Assembly: GCA_017853205.1 (NCBI GenBank)
Contig: JAFMKB010000004.1
Span: forward strand, 21,580 to 85,579
Length of the DNA: 64,000 nt
Direction: 5' to 3'
Origin: Gammaproteobacteria bacterium
GTDB taxonomy: Bacteria; Pseudomonadota; Gammaproteobacteria; Pseudomonadales; Pseudohongiellaceae
The translations under genes and the position numbers were made by a program. Within the stretch, counting starts at the first letter, position 1; each line of letters starts with the position of its first letter. The notes under the pieces were generated by a model, which saw only the letters and a list, made by a program, of their open reading frames with translations, did not search any database and was not told the origin of the DNA. Of the stretch, positions 26,767-35,638 are shown piece after piece.

Positions 26767-27234
26767 ATGAATGGTGACAAAACGGGCGAAAGCAGATTGA
26801 AACCGCGGTCAGTCGAGTTGCTGCGTGAGCCAGTTGAGCTATACAAAGTGCTTAAATTCGAAGGCTTGGTGGCGAGTGGTGGTGAAGCGAAAGCGGCGAT
26901 TGACGCAGGTCTTGTGTTCGTAAACGATAAAATAGAAAAGCTGAAGCGCAAGAAATTGGTTAACGGCGACACGGTGCGCATGGGTGAAGAGTCCCTGATC
27001 CTCAAATTAGCCGAGGATTACGATCCAGCGTCAAAGCCGGTCAAAGCGAAAGCCAGCAAAATTGCGCCTGCACCTCCCGCCAAGAAGGACTGGCGTCGAA
27101 AGAGGACGCCGGCTCAGATCGATGCCGACGCCGGCGTGGTGTCAGACCGAAAGCCTCAAGGCGTTTCGAAAAAAGGCAATCAGAGAGCGGCGCGTCCAAC
27201 GCTTGGCGCGTTGAGTAAAAAAACGCGCCAGTGA
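26767..27234 (+). CDS. S4-domain RNA-binding protein (YbcJ-like)
   Basis: ATG 26767 (after AGAAGGGA) is preferred over the track start. The 155-residue protein has an S4 domain over about residues 20-85: 'ELYKVLKFEGLVASGGEAK' followed by 'AGLVFVNDKIEKLKRKKL' and 'GDTV', matching the small YbcJ/RqcP-like S4 proteins. The rest is a basic, low-complexity tail (Lys, Ala, Pro), unlike the short E. coli homologue. RNA or ribosome binding is expected; target unknown. It is convergent with the DUF2058 gene. Confidence 0.85.
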   Translation: MNGDKTGESRLKPRSVELLREPVELYKVLKFEGLVASGGEAKAAIDAGLVFVNDKIEKLKRKKLVNGDTVRMGEESLILKLAEDYDPASKPVKAKASKIAPAPPAKKDWRRKRTPAQIDADAGVVSDRKPQGVSKKGNQRAARPTLGALSKKTRQ

Positions 27235-27260
27235 AGTTAATTTTATTCCATGCGCGCATA

Positions 27261-27821
27261 TTACCAGTCGAGGTCATCGGGAATCGCAAAGTCAGCATAG
27301 GCCTGCTCTTCGAGTTCGAGCTTAGTGAGCTGCTTTGGATTCGCGATCGTCACAAAATGCTCAGCGCTACGTTCTTGAATCTTGTGCGCCACATCCACAG
27401 GCACAACGACATATTTTCCGTCGACTTTTGATTCGACAACGGCTAGCGTGCCACCGCTGAGCTGTTCGCGAGTGCGCGCGTCTACCCAAATTTGTTTGAC
27501 TTTGTTTTCATGCTTGAAGTTGAATTTTAGCTCGCCTCCAACCTTCATTGCATTTGCTTCGATTAGCTGTCTGATTTGCGCCATTTTCGCGCGCCACTCT
27601 CCGTCGCGATTCCGTTCTTCGTTGAGCTTTCGATCGCGTTCGATCTGCTCTTGGCGCTGTTTTTTGCGCGCTAACTCTGTTTCCTGCTTGGCGTTTTTCT
27701 TAACAGTTTTTTTCTGCTGAGGTTGCTTGCTCTCTTTGCGCTTGGCGCGCTCAAGCTGTTTCGCTTTTTTCTCATCAACGAGGCCAGACTTCTTAAGTTG
27801 ATCTTGTAATGACAAACCCAC
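27261..27821 (-). CDS. DUF2058 family nucleic-acid-associated protein (YaiL-like)
   Basis: A 186-residue protein starting 'MGLSLQDQLKKSGLVDEKKA', the standard DUF2058 N-terminus. Residues 15-85 are a very basic, charged helix likely to form a coiled coil ('ARKKQRQEQIERDRKLNEER'). The C-terminal globular part includes 'NFKHENKVKQIWVD' and 'FAIPDDLDW'. Homologues bind polynucleotides or nucleoprotein complexes; the exact role is unknown. Largely gammaproteobacterial. Confidence 0.9.
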   Translation of the reverse strand: MGLSLQDQLKKSGLVDEKKAKQLERAKRKESKQPQQKKTVKKNAKQETELARKKQRQEQIERDRKLNEERNRDGEWRAKMAQIRQLIEANAMKVGGELKFNFKHENKVKQIWVDARTREQLSGGTLAVVESKVDGKYVVVPVDVAHKIQERSAEHFVTIANPKQLTKLELEEQAYADFAIPDDLDW

Positions 27822-28056
27822 GCGAGCTTCCCCTTGTATTTATCTTTCGGACAGATGACGCAATGCTACAAAAAAATCCTGACATAACGTATGCAAACGA
27901 TAGAGTGAATGTTACCGGCGTACTAACTCTATGGCTAGCAGATGCCGCACGACGCATCTCAAATTGTACTATCCCAGCGCTGTTTCATCGAGAATCTTTG
28001 CCTAAACCCCTCATCTTGGTTAGTCTTGATGGAAACGGGTATATGAGAGCAACGCC

Positions 28057-29571
28057 ATGTTAGATGTCTTAATTGTAGGAGCCGGCATATCCGGCATTAG
28101 TGCCGCCTGTCATCTTGAGAAGCGCTGCGCTAAAAAGCGCTATGCGGTACTCGAAGGGCGCGACAATGTGGGCGGAACTTGGGACTTATTCCGCTACCCA
28201 GGTATTCGATCCGACAGTGACATGCATACTTTCGGTTTTAGTTTCAAACCTTGGACAAACCCTAAATCTATTTCGGACGGTGAATCAATTCGCGAGTACC
28301 TGAAAGAGGCGGTTGCCGAGTATGGAGTCAAAGATAAAATTCGCTTCGGTCATAAAGTCGTTTCAGCTAACTGGGATAGCATGCGCGATGTCTGGCTTGT
28401 CACTGCAACGAATGTTGCCGGTGAGACGGTCGAAATTGAGACGCGCGTACTTTTCATGTGCAGCGGTTACTACAACTACGCCGAAGGTTATACGCCGGAC
28501 TATCCAGGGTTAAGTAATTTTAAGGGCCAGCTGATCCATCCGCAAAAATGGCCAGAGGATCTCGACTACTCAGGTAAGAAAGTTGCAGTAATTGGCAGCG
28601 GCGCGACGGCAGTGACGATTGTCCCAAACATGGTCGATAAAGCCGCGCAGGTGACAATGATTCAACGTTCGCCAACCTATATGTTTTCGCGCCCAGCAAA
28701 AGACGCAGTCGCGAACTTCCTCGGCACTGTATTGCCTAGCAAGTGGGCTTATGCGCTTACTCGCTGGAAGAATATTTATTTTCAGAACGCGACTTACAAA
28801 GGGGCGCGTAAAAATCCGGAAAAAACTAAAAAGCTTCTATTAGATAGCGTACGGAAATCACTAGGCGACGACTACGACATCGATACGCATTTTACGCCGC
28901 GCTATAACCCCTGGGAGGAACGCCTCTGCCTTATTCCTGACGATGATTTCCTATCAGCTGTGAAAAGCGGTTCAGCAGAGGTGGTAACCGATACGGTTGA
29001 TAAATTTGTCGAGAATGGCGTTTTAATGTCATCGGGTAGATTGGTCGAAGCAGATATTGTGGTGAGTGCAACAGGTCTTAACATGCAGTTTATGGGGGGC
29101 GTAGAATTTTTTCTCGACGAGGTGAAACTCGATCTTAGCAAAAAATACTACTATCAGGGCATGATGTTTTCGGGCGTGCCTAATCTTATTCAGACATTTG
29201 GCTACATCAATGCCTCATGGACACTGCGCGCTGACCTCAACTCGATATTCGTCTGTGACTTGTTGCAAGAGATGGACAGAAAGAACGCAAGTCATTGCGT
29301 GCCAAAGTTGCGTCCCGAGGATGCTTCGATGGTGCCACGGCCAACTATTTCGGGCTTTAATCCTGGATATATGCAGCGCGGGATTCATGAGTTTCCGAAA
29401 CAGGGTGAGCATGCCCCATGGCATAACACTCAGGACTATTTGCTTGATCGAAAGATCCTCAAGAGCAACCTTTTTTCAGACGGCGTGCTTCAATTCGGGC
29501 AAGCTGATTGCAAAGATTCGGCTAACAAAGCGCAAGAAACTCACGAAACTCACGAAACAAAAGTCGCGTAA
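28057..29571 (+). CDS. Flavin-containing (Baeyer-Villiger-type) monooxygenase
   Basis: A 504-residue protein with two Rossmann loops, 'IVGAGISGISA' (FAD, residue 5) and 'AVIGSGATAVT' (NADPH, about 177). Between them 'FKGQLIHPQKWP' (about 153) matches the Baeyer-Villiger fingerprint FxGxxxHxxxWP exactly. 'GGTWDLFRYPGIRSDSDMHT' near 42 is also typical. Such enzymes use NADPH and O2 to oxygenate ketones or heteroatoms. The tail after about residue 490 is a short repetitive 'ETHETHETK' sequence. The substrate is unknown, and the gene stands alone between divergent and convergent neighbours. Confidence 0.9.
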   Translation: MLDVLIVGAGISGISAACHLEKRCAKKRYAVLEGRDNVGGTWDLFRYPGIRSDSDMHTFGFSFKPWTNPKSISDGESIREYLKEAVAEYGVKDKIRFGHKVVSANWDSMRDVWLVTATNVAGETVEIETRVLFMCSGYYNYAEGYTPDYPGLSNFKGQLIHPQKWPEDLDYSGKKVAVIGSGATAVTIVPNMVDKAAQVTMIQRSPTYMFSRPAKDAVANFLGTVLPSKWAYALTRWKNIYFQNATYKGARKNPEKTKKLLLDSVRKSLGDDYDIDTHFTPRYNPWEERLCLIPDDDFLSAVKSGSAEVVTDTVDKFVENGVLMSSGRLVEADIVVSATGLNMQFMGGVEFFLDEVKLDLSKKYYYQGMMFSGVPNLIQTFGYINASWTLRADLNSIFVCDLLQEMDRKNASHCVPKLRPEDASMVPRPTISGFNPGYMQRGIHEFPKQGEHAPWHNTQDYLLDRKILKSNLFSDGVLQFGQADCKDSANKAQETHETHETKVA

Positions 29572-29594
29572 TGAGTCGCCGATGAGTCTTCGGG

Positions 29595-29631
29595 GCTTAT
29601 GAGCGCCTCCTAGAAAGAGGCGTTGATAAGC
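29595..29631. terminator. Long hairpin between convergent genes
   Basis: GCTTAT-gag-CGCCTC, loop CTAGAAA, GAGGCG-ttg-ATAAGC make 12 paired bases with a symmetric 3x3 internal loop. It sits between the stops of the monooxygenase (29571) and the Sel1-like gene (29634). There is no T-run, so termination is inferred from position only. Confidence 0.4.
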
Positions 29632-29633
29632 GG

Positions 29634-30308
29634 CTAGAAATTATCCGGGTTCAGTTCATCGTGATCGGAGTAGACGCGAGTCTCGCCCGCGAGACAAGGG
29701 AAGTCGCCTACACAAGAGAAGGGTGGAATGAATCCCTCAGGCATCATCTCGAGGGAATACAGAGGCGTGTTCACGTCTTCTGTTTTTATGCACTGTCTAA
29801 CTTTCCGTCGACTTCCGACTCTTGGCTTGTTTTCACAAACGATACGCTGCGTGTCCATACCATAGAGCTGAATGTAGGTGTCCACCTTATTATCGATAAA
29901 GGCCTGCTGCGCAGAGTTTAAAGTGCCGTATAGTTTTTTATAAAGCGATAGCCACTCTTTGTTTTCAACCTCGAGAGCTGTGCCGAGCCAGGCCATTCCT
30001 ATGGGAATTGAACGTGGAGCATACTCACCCTGCAAATACATAAAGCCGAGTAGGTATTGTGCATCTTTGACGCCACGTTGTGCTGCGAGGCTAAGGTCGG
30101 CGTAGGCGGATTCGTAGTCGCCTTTCTCATAGGCGATGGCGCCCTGCTCGTACTGTCTAAGCACCTCATGATAAAAGAGCTGAGTAACTTCAACCTGAGC
30201 TGTACAAGCAAGGGAGGCGACTAAGCTCAAAGTGCAGGTGAGTCTTCTAATCCAGACGTTGACCGCGTGATGGGTGTTAGGATGAGCGTCACTGTGTCGG
30301 TTCTTCAT
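29634..30308 (-). CDS. Sel1-like repeat, secreted protein
   Basis: A 224-residue protein. After a charged start, residues about 20-38 form a hydrophobic signal segment ('RLTCTLSLVASLACTAQ'). Residues about 58-105 contain one or two Sel1/TPR-like helices ('GDYESAYADLSLAAQRGVKDAQYLLG' in part, 'PIGMAWLGTALEVENKEW'). The C-terminal third has four cysteines, possibly disulfide-linked. Sel1 proteins mediate protein contacts in the periplasm; no partner is evident here. Confidence 0.72.
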   Translation of the reverse strand: MKNRHSDAHPNTHHAVNVWIRRLTCTLSLVASLACTAQVEVTQLFYHEVLRQYEQGAIAYEKGDYESAYADLSLAAQRGVKDAQYLLGFMYLQGEYAPRSIPIGMAWLGTALEVENKEWLSLYKKLYGTLNSAQQAFIDNKVDTYIQLYGMDTQRIVCENKPRVGSRRKVRQCIKTEDVNTPLYSLEMMPEGFIPPFSCVGDFPCLAGETRVYSDHDELNPDNF

Positions 30309-30428
30309 AGCTGGAGTCCCTTTCTTGTTAATCTACTGAAGAGAAAAGCATGGGCTTTGGGGTAAACTTATTTATCGCAGTAATCTACTGCGTTTATCAG
30401 TCTATTAAAACCGAGAGTTGAGCTATTT

Positions 30429-30827
30429 GTGAAGTCATTTCAATCGGGGCATAGCCGCGTTACCTGTCCTAACATCGATTGCGGAATAGACCTTACGCTT
30501 GACGCGCTGTCCTGCCCCAAATGCGATGAGCCGTTGCCGGTTGGGCTGCGAGAGGATTTGCTCGAGGTAGATGTCGCCCATTCGGGTGAGACATGGACAG
30601 AGGCGCTAGACAAGCTCGAGGCTGCCATCGGCTTTGCCCGCGCGCAGCGCTTTAAGGGTCTGCGGGTAATTCATGGCACTGGACGGTCTCGCGATGATGA
30701 TGCTTGGGAGGGCCCGGGGCGGATCCGCCGAGAGTCGCTAAACTATCTTCGTCAGGCGGCATTCGATATCGACGCACGGTTGATACCCGAAAAACATAAT
30801 CGCGGCGCCCATCTACTTCTATTCTGA
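30429..30827 (+). CDS. Zinc-ribbon plus Smr-like domain protein
   Basis: A 132-residue protein with GTG as the track start (no strong ribosome binding site). Residues about 12-38 hold 'CPNIDCG' and 'CPKC', a zinc ribbon. From about 46 the sequence follows an Smr domain: 'VDVAHSGETWTEALDKLE' in place of the usual LDLHG start, and 'RVIHGTGRS' with 'GRIRRESLNYLR' for the HGxGxGxLR core. Smr domains nick DNA or cleave RNA. The LDLHG-to-VDVAHS change may affect activity. Confidence 0.72.
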   Translation: MKSFQSGHSRVTCPNIDCGIDLTLDALSCPKCDEPLPVGLREDLLEVDVAHSGETWTEALDKLEAAIGFARAQRFKGLRVIHGTGRSRDDDAWEGPGRIRRESLNYLRQAAFDIDARLIPEKHNRGAHLLLF

Positions 30828-30913
30828 GCACGGTTTGACTCGACTGGTATTCTTTCGAAGCCAGTAGTCGCCCTGACGCGAAGTTCTATGCCTGCGTCTC
30901 GTCTACACAGATA

Positions 30914-32041
30914 TCAGAGTGCGCGACTAATCACCATTTTCTGCACCTCGCTCGTGCCCTCGTAAATCTGACAGGCTCGGACGTCGCGGTAGTAGCGCTC
31001 CACTGGGAAATCCTGCAAATAGCCATAGCCTCCGTGTATCTGAATCGCATCGGAACAGACGCGTTCCGCTATTTCGGAGGCAAAAAGTTTGGCCATCGAT
31101 GCCTCGCTGAGGCAGGGCTCGCCTGCATCTTTGAGCGCGGCTGCGTGGAGCGTGAGCTGCCTCGCGGCCTCTATTTGAGTAGCCATGTCGGCAAGTTTGA
31201 AGCCCACTGCCTGATGTTCAGAAAGCGGTTTGGCAAACGCCTGTCGCTCGCGGCTATAACAGGTTGCAGCTTCGAGCGCCGCGCGCGCGATACCGACACA
31301 CTGTGCGGCGATGCCGATTCGACCGCCTTCGAGATTGCCAAGGGCAATTTTATACCCTTGGCCCTCTTCGCCTAAACGGTTCTCCGCTGGAATAACGCAG
31401 TCTTCAAAAGCTATCTGACAGGTATCCGACGCGCGCTGACCCATTTTCGTCTCGACGCTAGCGACGCGGTAGCCAGGAGTATCCGTTGGTACGACGAACG
31501 CGCTAATCCCGCGTTTGCCGGCTGCAGGATCGGTAACCGCAAAAACAATCGCGATATCTGCGTTTTTGCCCGAGGTAATGAACTGCTTGGTGCCATTCAA
31601 AACGTAGTCACCGCCTCGCGTCTCAGCACGGGTCTTAAGCCCCGAAGCATCGCTGCCCGCCTGTGGCTCGGTGAGACAGAATGCAGCGAGCTTGTCTCCA
31701 CGCGCAAGCGGCGCAAGAAAATCTCGTTGCTGCTGAGACGTGCCGTAATGGAGTAAAGGCATGCAGCCAACCGAATTAGTCACACTTACGATTGTCGAGC
31801 ACGAGGCGTCGGCAACGCCTATTTCCTCTAGCACGAGTGCTGCTGCAACGTAGCCGATGTCGCAGCCGCCGTGCTGCTCGGGCACTAGCATGCCGTAGAA
31901 ACCGAGCTTAGCGAGGCCGCTTAGCGCCTCCGCCGGGAAGGTTGCGTCCCGGTCCCATTGCGCCGCGAAGGGCGCAATGTGTTCGCTTGCATAGCTGCGC
32001 GCGGTTTCGCGGATGAGGCGCTGTTCTTCGCTGAGAATCAT
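30914..32041 (-). CDS. Acyl-CoA dehydrogenase
   Basis: A 375-residue protein of normal length. Signatures are '[17 protein letters not shown]' (FAD loop, about 125), '[14 protein letters not shown]' and the catalytic Glu in '[13 protein letters not shown]' near the C-terminus. It oxidises a short- or branched-chain acyl-CoA to the 2-enoyl-CoA, passing electrons to ETF. An exported alpha/beta hydrolase lies 6 bp upstream on the same strand and a thiolase precedes that, so the three form an acyl-degradation operon. Confidence 0.94.
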   Translation of the reverse strand: MILSEEQRLIRETARSYASEHIAPFAAQWDRDATFPAEALSGLAKLGFYGMLVPEQHGGCDIGYVAAALVLEEIGVADASCSTIVSVTNSVGCMPLLHYGTSQQQRDFLAPLARGDKLAAFCLTEPQAGSDASGLKTRAETRGGDYVLNGTKQFITSGKNADIAIVFAVTDPAAGKRGISAFVVPTDTPGYRVASVETKMGQRASDTCQIAFEDCVIPAENRLGEEGQGYKIALGNLEGGRIGIAAQCVGIARAALEAATCYSRERQAFAKPLSEHQAVGFKLADMATQIEAARQLTLHAAALKDAGEPCLSEASMAKLFASEIAERVCSDAIQIHGGYGYLQDFPVERYYRDVRACQIYEGTSEVQKMVISRAL

Positions 32042-32047
32042 CGGGTG

Positions 32048-33103
32048 CTATTTCCAGCTGCTTGCTGGCTCGTTCGGGTCCGAAGTTAGGAAGCGAATCA
32101 GGTCTTTATGAAACAGGTCTGGTATTTCGATCTGCGGTGCGTGACCAACGTCCGGATAGAGGATGATCGCGCTATTTTGGAGCTGATTAGCGACATTATT
32201 GGCTAATGCTGGGAAATCATCGACTAATCCATCCTCTTCCCCGCCGATGACCAGCGCCTTTGTCGCGATATGCTGCCAGTCATAGACAACGGGATCGTCG
32301 TAAAGCATCTGCCCTTGCAGACGTCTCACCTGCGCGAGGCGGGGCCAGTCGCCGCCGAGGGTTTGACCATACTGGCGACGCACAAATTCGAGGTGTGCGG
32401 GGGGCCACTTAAGTGGGAAATAGCGCTGGTGTCCTCGAAGTATCGATTGATAGGTGGTTTCACCGCCGCCGACAAAAGGGTCGCTCCAGGGACGACTCTG
32501 ACGTTGGTCTGTGAGGCCTATCTGATTAATCATGACCACATGGGTGGTTGTCTCGGGATACATCATGGCAAACCGAGAAACGGCCATGCCACCCATTGAA
32601 TGCCCCACGATCGCGGTTTTCTCGATGCCGAGTTCGTCGAGCAGCGCCTTCATGTTGGCTGCGACCATATTAAAGCTGTAGGGGAGTATTGGCTTAGAGC
32701 TTTTGCCATAACCAATGCGATCCACTGCGATCACCCTAAATCCCTCTTCGGCAAGCGCATTGATCGTCGGAGTGTAGGCTTCGGAGTAAAAGTTCATCCC
32801 GTGTTGTATAAACACAGTTTGGCCGTTAGCGCGTCCGCTTGGCGCAACGTCCATGTAGGCGTAGCGAAGATCCTGCTGGAAGCGGTTTATCTCGAGGAAT
32901 TGAACCGGATAGGGATAGGGGATCTCCTCGAAATTAGCTGAAACCGCGCCCCACTCGGCAGGCGGCTCGGCCGGGGCCACCTCGGGCCAAGATTCCTGAG
33001 CTTGGCCAAGGTTTCCGCCTAGCGCAAGGGCGAGCGCGAAGCTCAATGCGGCGCTTTGAATGAATCCAGTGTGTTTACGCTTTCTGACAATTGAGTAGAA
33101 CAT
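32048..33103 (-). CDS. Exported alpha/beta hydrolase
   Basis: A 351-residue protein. Residues about 14-36 form a signal peptide ending 'GGNLGQAQES'. The alpha/beta hydrolase triad is visible: Ser in 'IVGHSMGGMAV' (about 170), Asp in 'GGEEDGLVDD' (about 275) and His in 'PDVGHAPQIE' (about 330), with the oxyanion segment 'IQHGMNFYSE'. It likely releases an acyl or ester group in the periplasm. Stop and the next start are 6 bp apart from the acyl-CoA dehydrogenase gene, implying joint use. Confidence 0.9.
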   Translation of the reverse strand: MFYSIVRKRKHTGFIQSAALSFALALALGGNLGQAQESWPEVAPAEPPAEWGAVSANFEEIPYPYPVQFLEINRFQQDLRYAYMDVAPSGRANGQTVFIQHGMNFYSEAYTPTINALAEEGFRVIAVDRIGYGKSSKPILPYSFNMVAANMKALLDELGIEKTAIVGHSMGGMAVSRFAMMYPETTTHVVMINQIGLTDQRQSRPWSDPFVGGGETTYQSILRGHQRYFPLKWPPAHLEFVRRQYGQTLGGDWPRLAQVRRLQGQMLYDDPVVYDWQHIATKALVIGGEEDGLVDDFPALANNVANQLQNSAIILYPDVGHAPQIEIPDLFHKDLIRFLTSDPNEPASSWK

Positions 33104-33155
33104 ACAGCTAATCCTCTCTTTATTTATCGGTTTTATTCTTGAAGGTCAGTGGGGG

Positions 33156-34349
33156 TTAAATGAGTTCGACGGCCAAGGCAGTCGCTTCACCTCCGCCAAT
33201 ACACAGCGAGGCAATGCCGCGTTTCTTGCCATGATTCGCGAGTGCGGCAAGTAGCGTGACGACAATGCGCGTACCAGAGCAACCAATGGGGTGGCCGAGC
33301 GCACAGGCACCGCCGTTGACATTTACCTTCGACGCGTCGAGCCCTAGTGATTTGATAGCCGCCATTGGGACGACTGCAAAGGCTTCATTAATTTCGAAGA
33401 GGTCAACAGAGTCTTTATCCCAGCCGGTTTTGGTCATTAGGCTGCCGATTGCTCCGATGGGCGCCATGGTGAATTCACTGGGCTCCTGCGCATGCGATGT
33501 ATGTGCCACGATGCGCGCAAGCGGAGTAAGTCCTCGCTTCGACGCCTCGGACTGGCGCATCAACACAACGGCAGCTGCGCCATCGGAAATCGAGCTCGCA
33601 TTCGCTGCGGTCACGGTCCCGTCCTTTCTGAAGGCAGGGCGTAGCTGCGGGATTTTATCGAAGCGCGCTTTCATAGGCTGCTCGTCGGTGTCGATTGTTA
33701 CAGTGCCACCGCGCTGTGCGACCACAACAGGGGTTATCTCGCTTATAAAAGCCCCGCTTTCGATGGCCGCTTGTGCCTTCTTCAGCGAGTCAATAGCGTA
33801 GGCATCTTGGGCTTCGCGGTCAAAGCTATATTTGTCCGCGCAGGTCTCTGCGTAAACGCCCATTGCAGCGCCTTCGTAGGCGTCTTCGAGCCCATCGAAG
33901 GCCATGTGGTCGATAACTTTTGCATGGCCGAATCGATAACCCGAACGCGCGCCGGGGAGCAGATGCGGCGCATTGCTCATGCTCTCCATTCCGCCCGCGA
34001 CTGCCACAGTGGCGCTGTCTGCAAGCAGGAGGTCGTGGGCAAGCATTATCGCCTTCATGCCAGAGCCGCAAACCTTATTAATCGTAGTTGTGCCGGTAGA
34101 CTTGGGTATACCTGCGCCCAAAGAGGCCTGTCGGGCGGGCGCCTGACCCAAGCCGGCCGGCAGCACACAGCCCATAATGACTTCATCGATATCGCTCGCC
34201 TCGAGACCCGCACGCGCCACCGCCGCGCGGATCGCAGTAGAACCCAGTTCCGTTGCCTTTACTGAGGCTAATTCGCCCAAAAAGCCGCCCATTGGAGTAC
34301 GTGCTTGGCCGACGATGACAATGGGGTCTTGTTGTGCTGCGGTGGTCAT
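33156..34349 (-). CDS. Acetyl-CoA acetyltransferase (thiolase)
   Basis: A 397-residue thiolase with all catalytic residues: nucleophilic Cys in 'NKVCGSGMKA' (about 93), 'INEAFAVVPM', His in 'GGACALGHPIG' and the second Cys in 'GCSGTRI' near 380. It condenses or cleaves acetoacetyl-CoA-type substrates. It begins a minus-strand series with the exported hydrolase (52 bp later) and acyl-CoA dehydrogenase. AGGAAA precedes the ATG. It is divergent from a nitronate-monooxygenase-like gene across a 268-bp gap. Confidence 0.95.
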   Translation of the reverse strand: MTTAAQQDPIVIVGQARTPMGGFLGELASVKATELGSTAIRAAVARAGLEASDIDEVIMGCVLPAGLGQAPARQASLGAGIPKSTGTTTINKVCGSGMKAIMLAHDLLLADSATVAVAGGMESMSNAPHLLPGARSGYRFGHAKVIDHMAFDGLEDAYEGAAMGVYAETCADKYSFDREAQDAYAIDSLKKAQAAIESGAFISEITPVVVAQRGGTVTIDTDEQPMKARFDKIPQLRPAFRKDGTVTAANASSISDGAAAVVLMRQSEASKRGLTPLARIVAHTSHAQEPSEFTMAPIGAIGSLMTKTGWDKDSVDLFEINEAFAVVPMAAIKSLGLDASKVNVNGGACALGHPIGCSGTRIVVTLLAALANHGKKRGIASLCIGGGEATALAVELI

Positions 34350-34617
34350 AGGATTTCCTGCTAGGTTCGAGTTGCTGTGATGGCAAATTACGTGGTCTGT
34401 GAGTATAACCCAAGGTCACCGCTTGGCGAGCGTTGTGACCCCAAAACCAGCTCGCATCGTACCCCTTTCCAAGCCCAAAGCGTTTTGGCACACTGCGTTC
34501 TGAAATCACTCATCACATCGAGCGGTTTGCCCCTATGGGCAGCAACACGCTCGGTTTAGCATTCGAGAAATAACTCGAACCCATCGTCGCTACACACCCG
34601 AACCAAAAGGACCCAGC

Positions 34618-35583
34618 ATGGCAATCCCAGAAATTCTAAAAGGCCGACTCTCTATTCCTGTTGTCGCGTCACCCCTCTTTATCATCTCGGGCCCCGAGCT
34701 CGTCATTGCGCAGTGTAAAGCCGGCGTCGTTGGTTCATTTCCTTCGCTTAATGCGCGTCCTGTCGAAGTGTTGGACGAATGGCTGACGCAGATTAACGCG
34801 GAGCTCGACGCGTACAATTTGGCTAATCCAGATAAGCCTGCAGCACCTTTTGCAGTGAATCAGATAGTTCACAATTCGAATGATCGTCTAATGCAAGATG
34901 TCGAGCTCTGCGTTAAGCATAAGGTGCCGATTGTCATTACCTCGCTGGGTGCTCGCCCTGAAGTGTTTGATGCAATTCACTCCTATGGCGGTATTGTGCT
35001 TCACGATGTGATTAACAACCGGTTTGCAAAAAAGGCGATCGAGAAGGGCGCCGACGGTCTTATCTGCGTGGCAGCCGGCGCCGGTGGTCACGCTGGCACT
35101 CTTTCACCGATGCCATTCATTCAGGAAGTACGCGAGTGGTTCGACGGTCCGGTCCTGCTTTCAGGCGCAATCTCGACGGGCGATGCCGTACTCGCAGCGC
35201 AAGCGATGGGTGCCGATATGGCGTATATCGGGTCGGCGTTTATCGCCACCAAAGAGGCAAACGCTGACGAAGCCTATAAACAGTCGTTAGTAGACTACGC
35301 GGCGAGCGATATTGTTTACACGAATCTTTTTACCGGCGTCCACGGCAATTATCTGCGCCCATCTATCGAAGCGGCGGGCCTTGATCCCGATAATCTTCCC
35401 GAGAGTGACCCGTCGAAGATGAACTTCGGCTCAGGCGGCAGTTCTAAGGCTAAGGCATGGCGCGACATTTGGGGTTGTGGGCAGGGTATTAACGCGATTA
35501 AGTCTATTGGTACAGCAGGAGAGCTTGTAGAGCGATTGAAGCGTGAATATGCCGCAGCGCGCGAGCGTCTGCTCGCTAGCTAG
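34618..35583 (+). CDS. Nitronate monooxygenase-like FMN flavoprotein
   Basis: A 321-residue TIM-barrel flavoprotein of the 2-nitropropane dioxygenase/enoyl reductase family. Signatures are 'VASPLFIISGPELVIAQCKAG' near 17, the catalytic-site 'GAGGHAGTLSPMPF' near 157 and the phosphate loop 'LSGAISTGDAVLAAQAMGAD' near 180. The reaction class is FMN-dependent oxidation of nitronates, though many members have other roles. AAAGGA precedes the ATG. It is followed 55 bp later by the acylase gene on the same strand. Confidence 0.9.
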   Translation: MAIPEILKGRLSIPVVASPLFIISGPELVIAQCKAGVVGSFPSLNARPVEVLDEWLTQINAELDAYNLANPDKPAAPFAVNQIVHNSNDRLMQDVELCVKHKVPIVITSLGARPEVFDAIHSYGGIVLHDVINNRFAKKAIEKGADGLICVAAGAGGHAGTLSPMPFIQEVREWFDGPVLLSGAISTGDAVLAAQAMGADMAYIGSAFIATKEANADEAYKQSLVDYAASDIVYTNLFTGVHGNYLRPSIEAAGLDPDNLPESDPSKMNFGSGGSSKAKAWRDIWGCGQGINAIKSIGTAGELVERLKREYAAARERLLAS

Positions 35584-35638
35584 AGTTGCCGCAATAATCC
35601 GAATCGAAAAAATGCGCATAAAATCGAGGGAGAGGAAA

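Noticed and set aside
27203-27228. GGCGCGTT/AACGCGCC hairpin at the end of the S4 gene as a terminator
   Set aside because: No T-run follows on either strand; it lies within coding sequence.
27809-28063. 84-residue plus-strand ORF overlapping the starts of the DUF2058 and monooxygenase genes
   Set aside because: No recognisable family, no binding site, overlaps two real genes; it is most likely the divergent promoter region.
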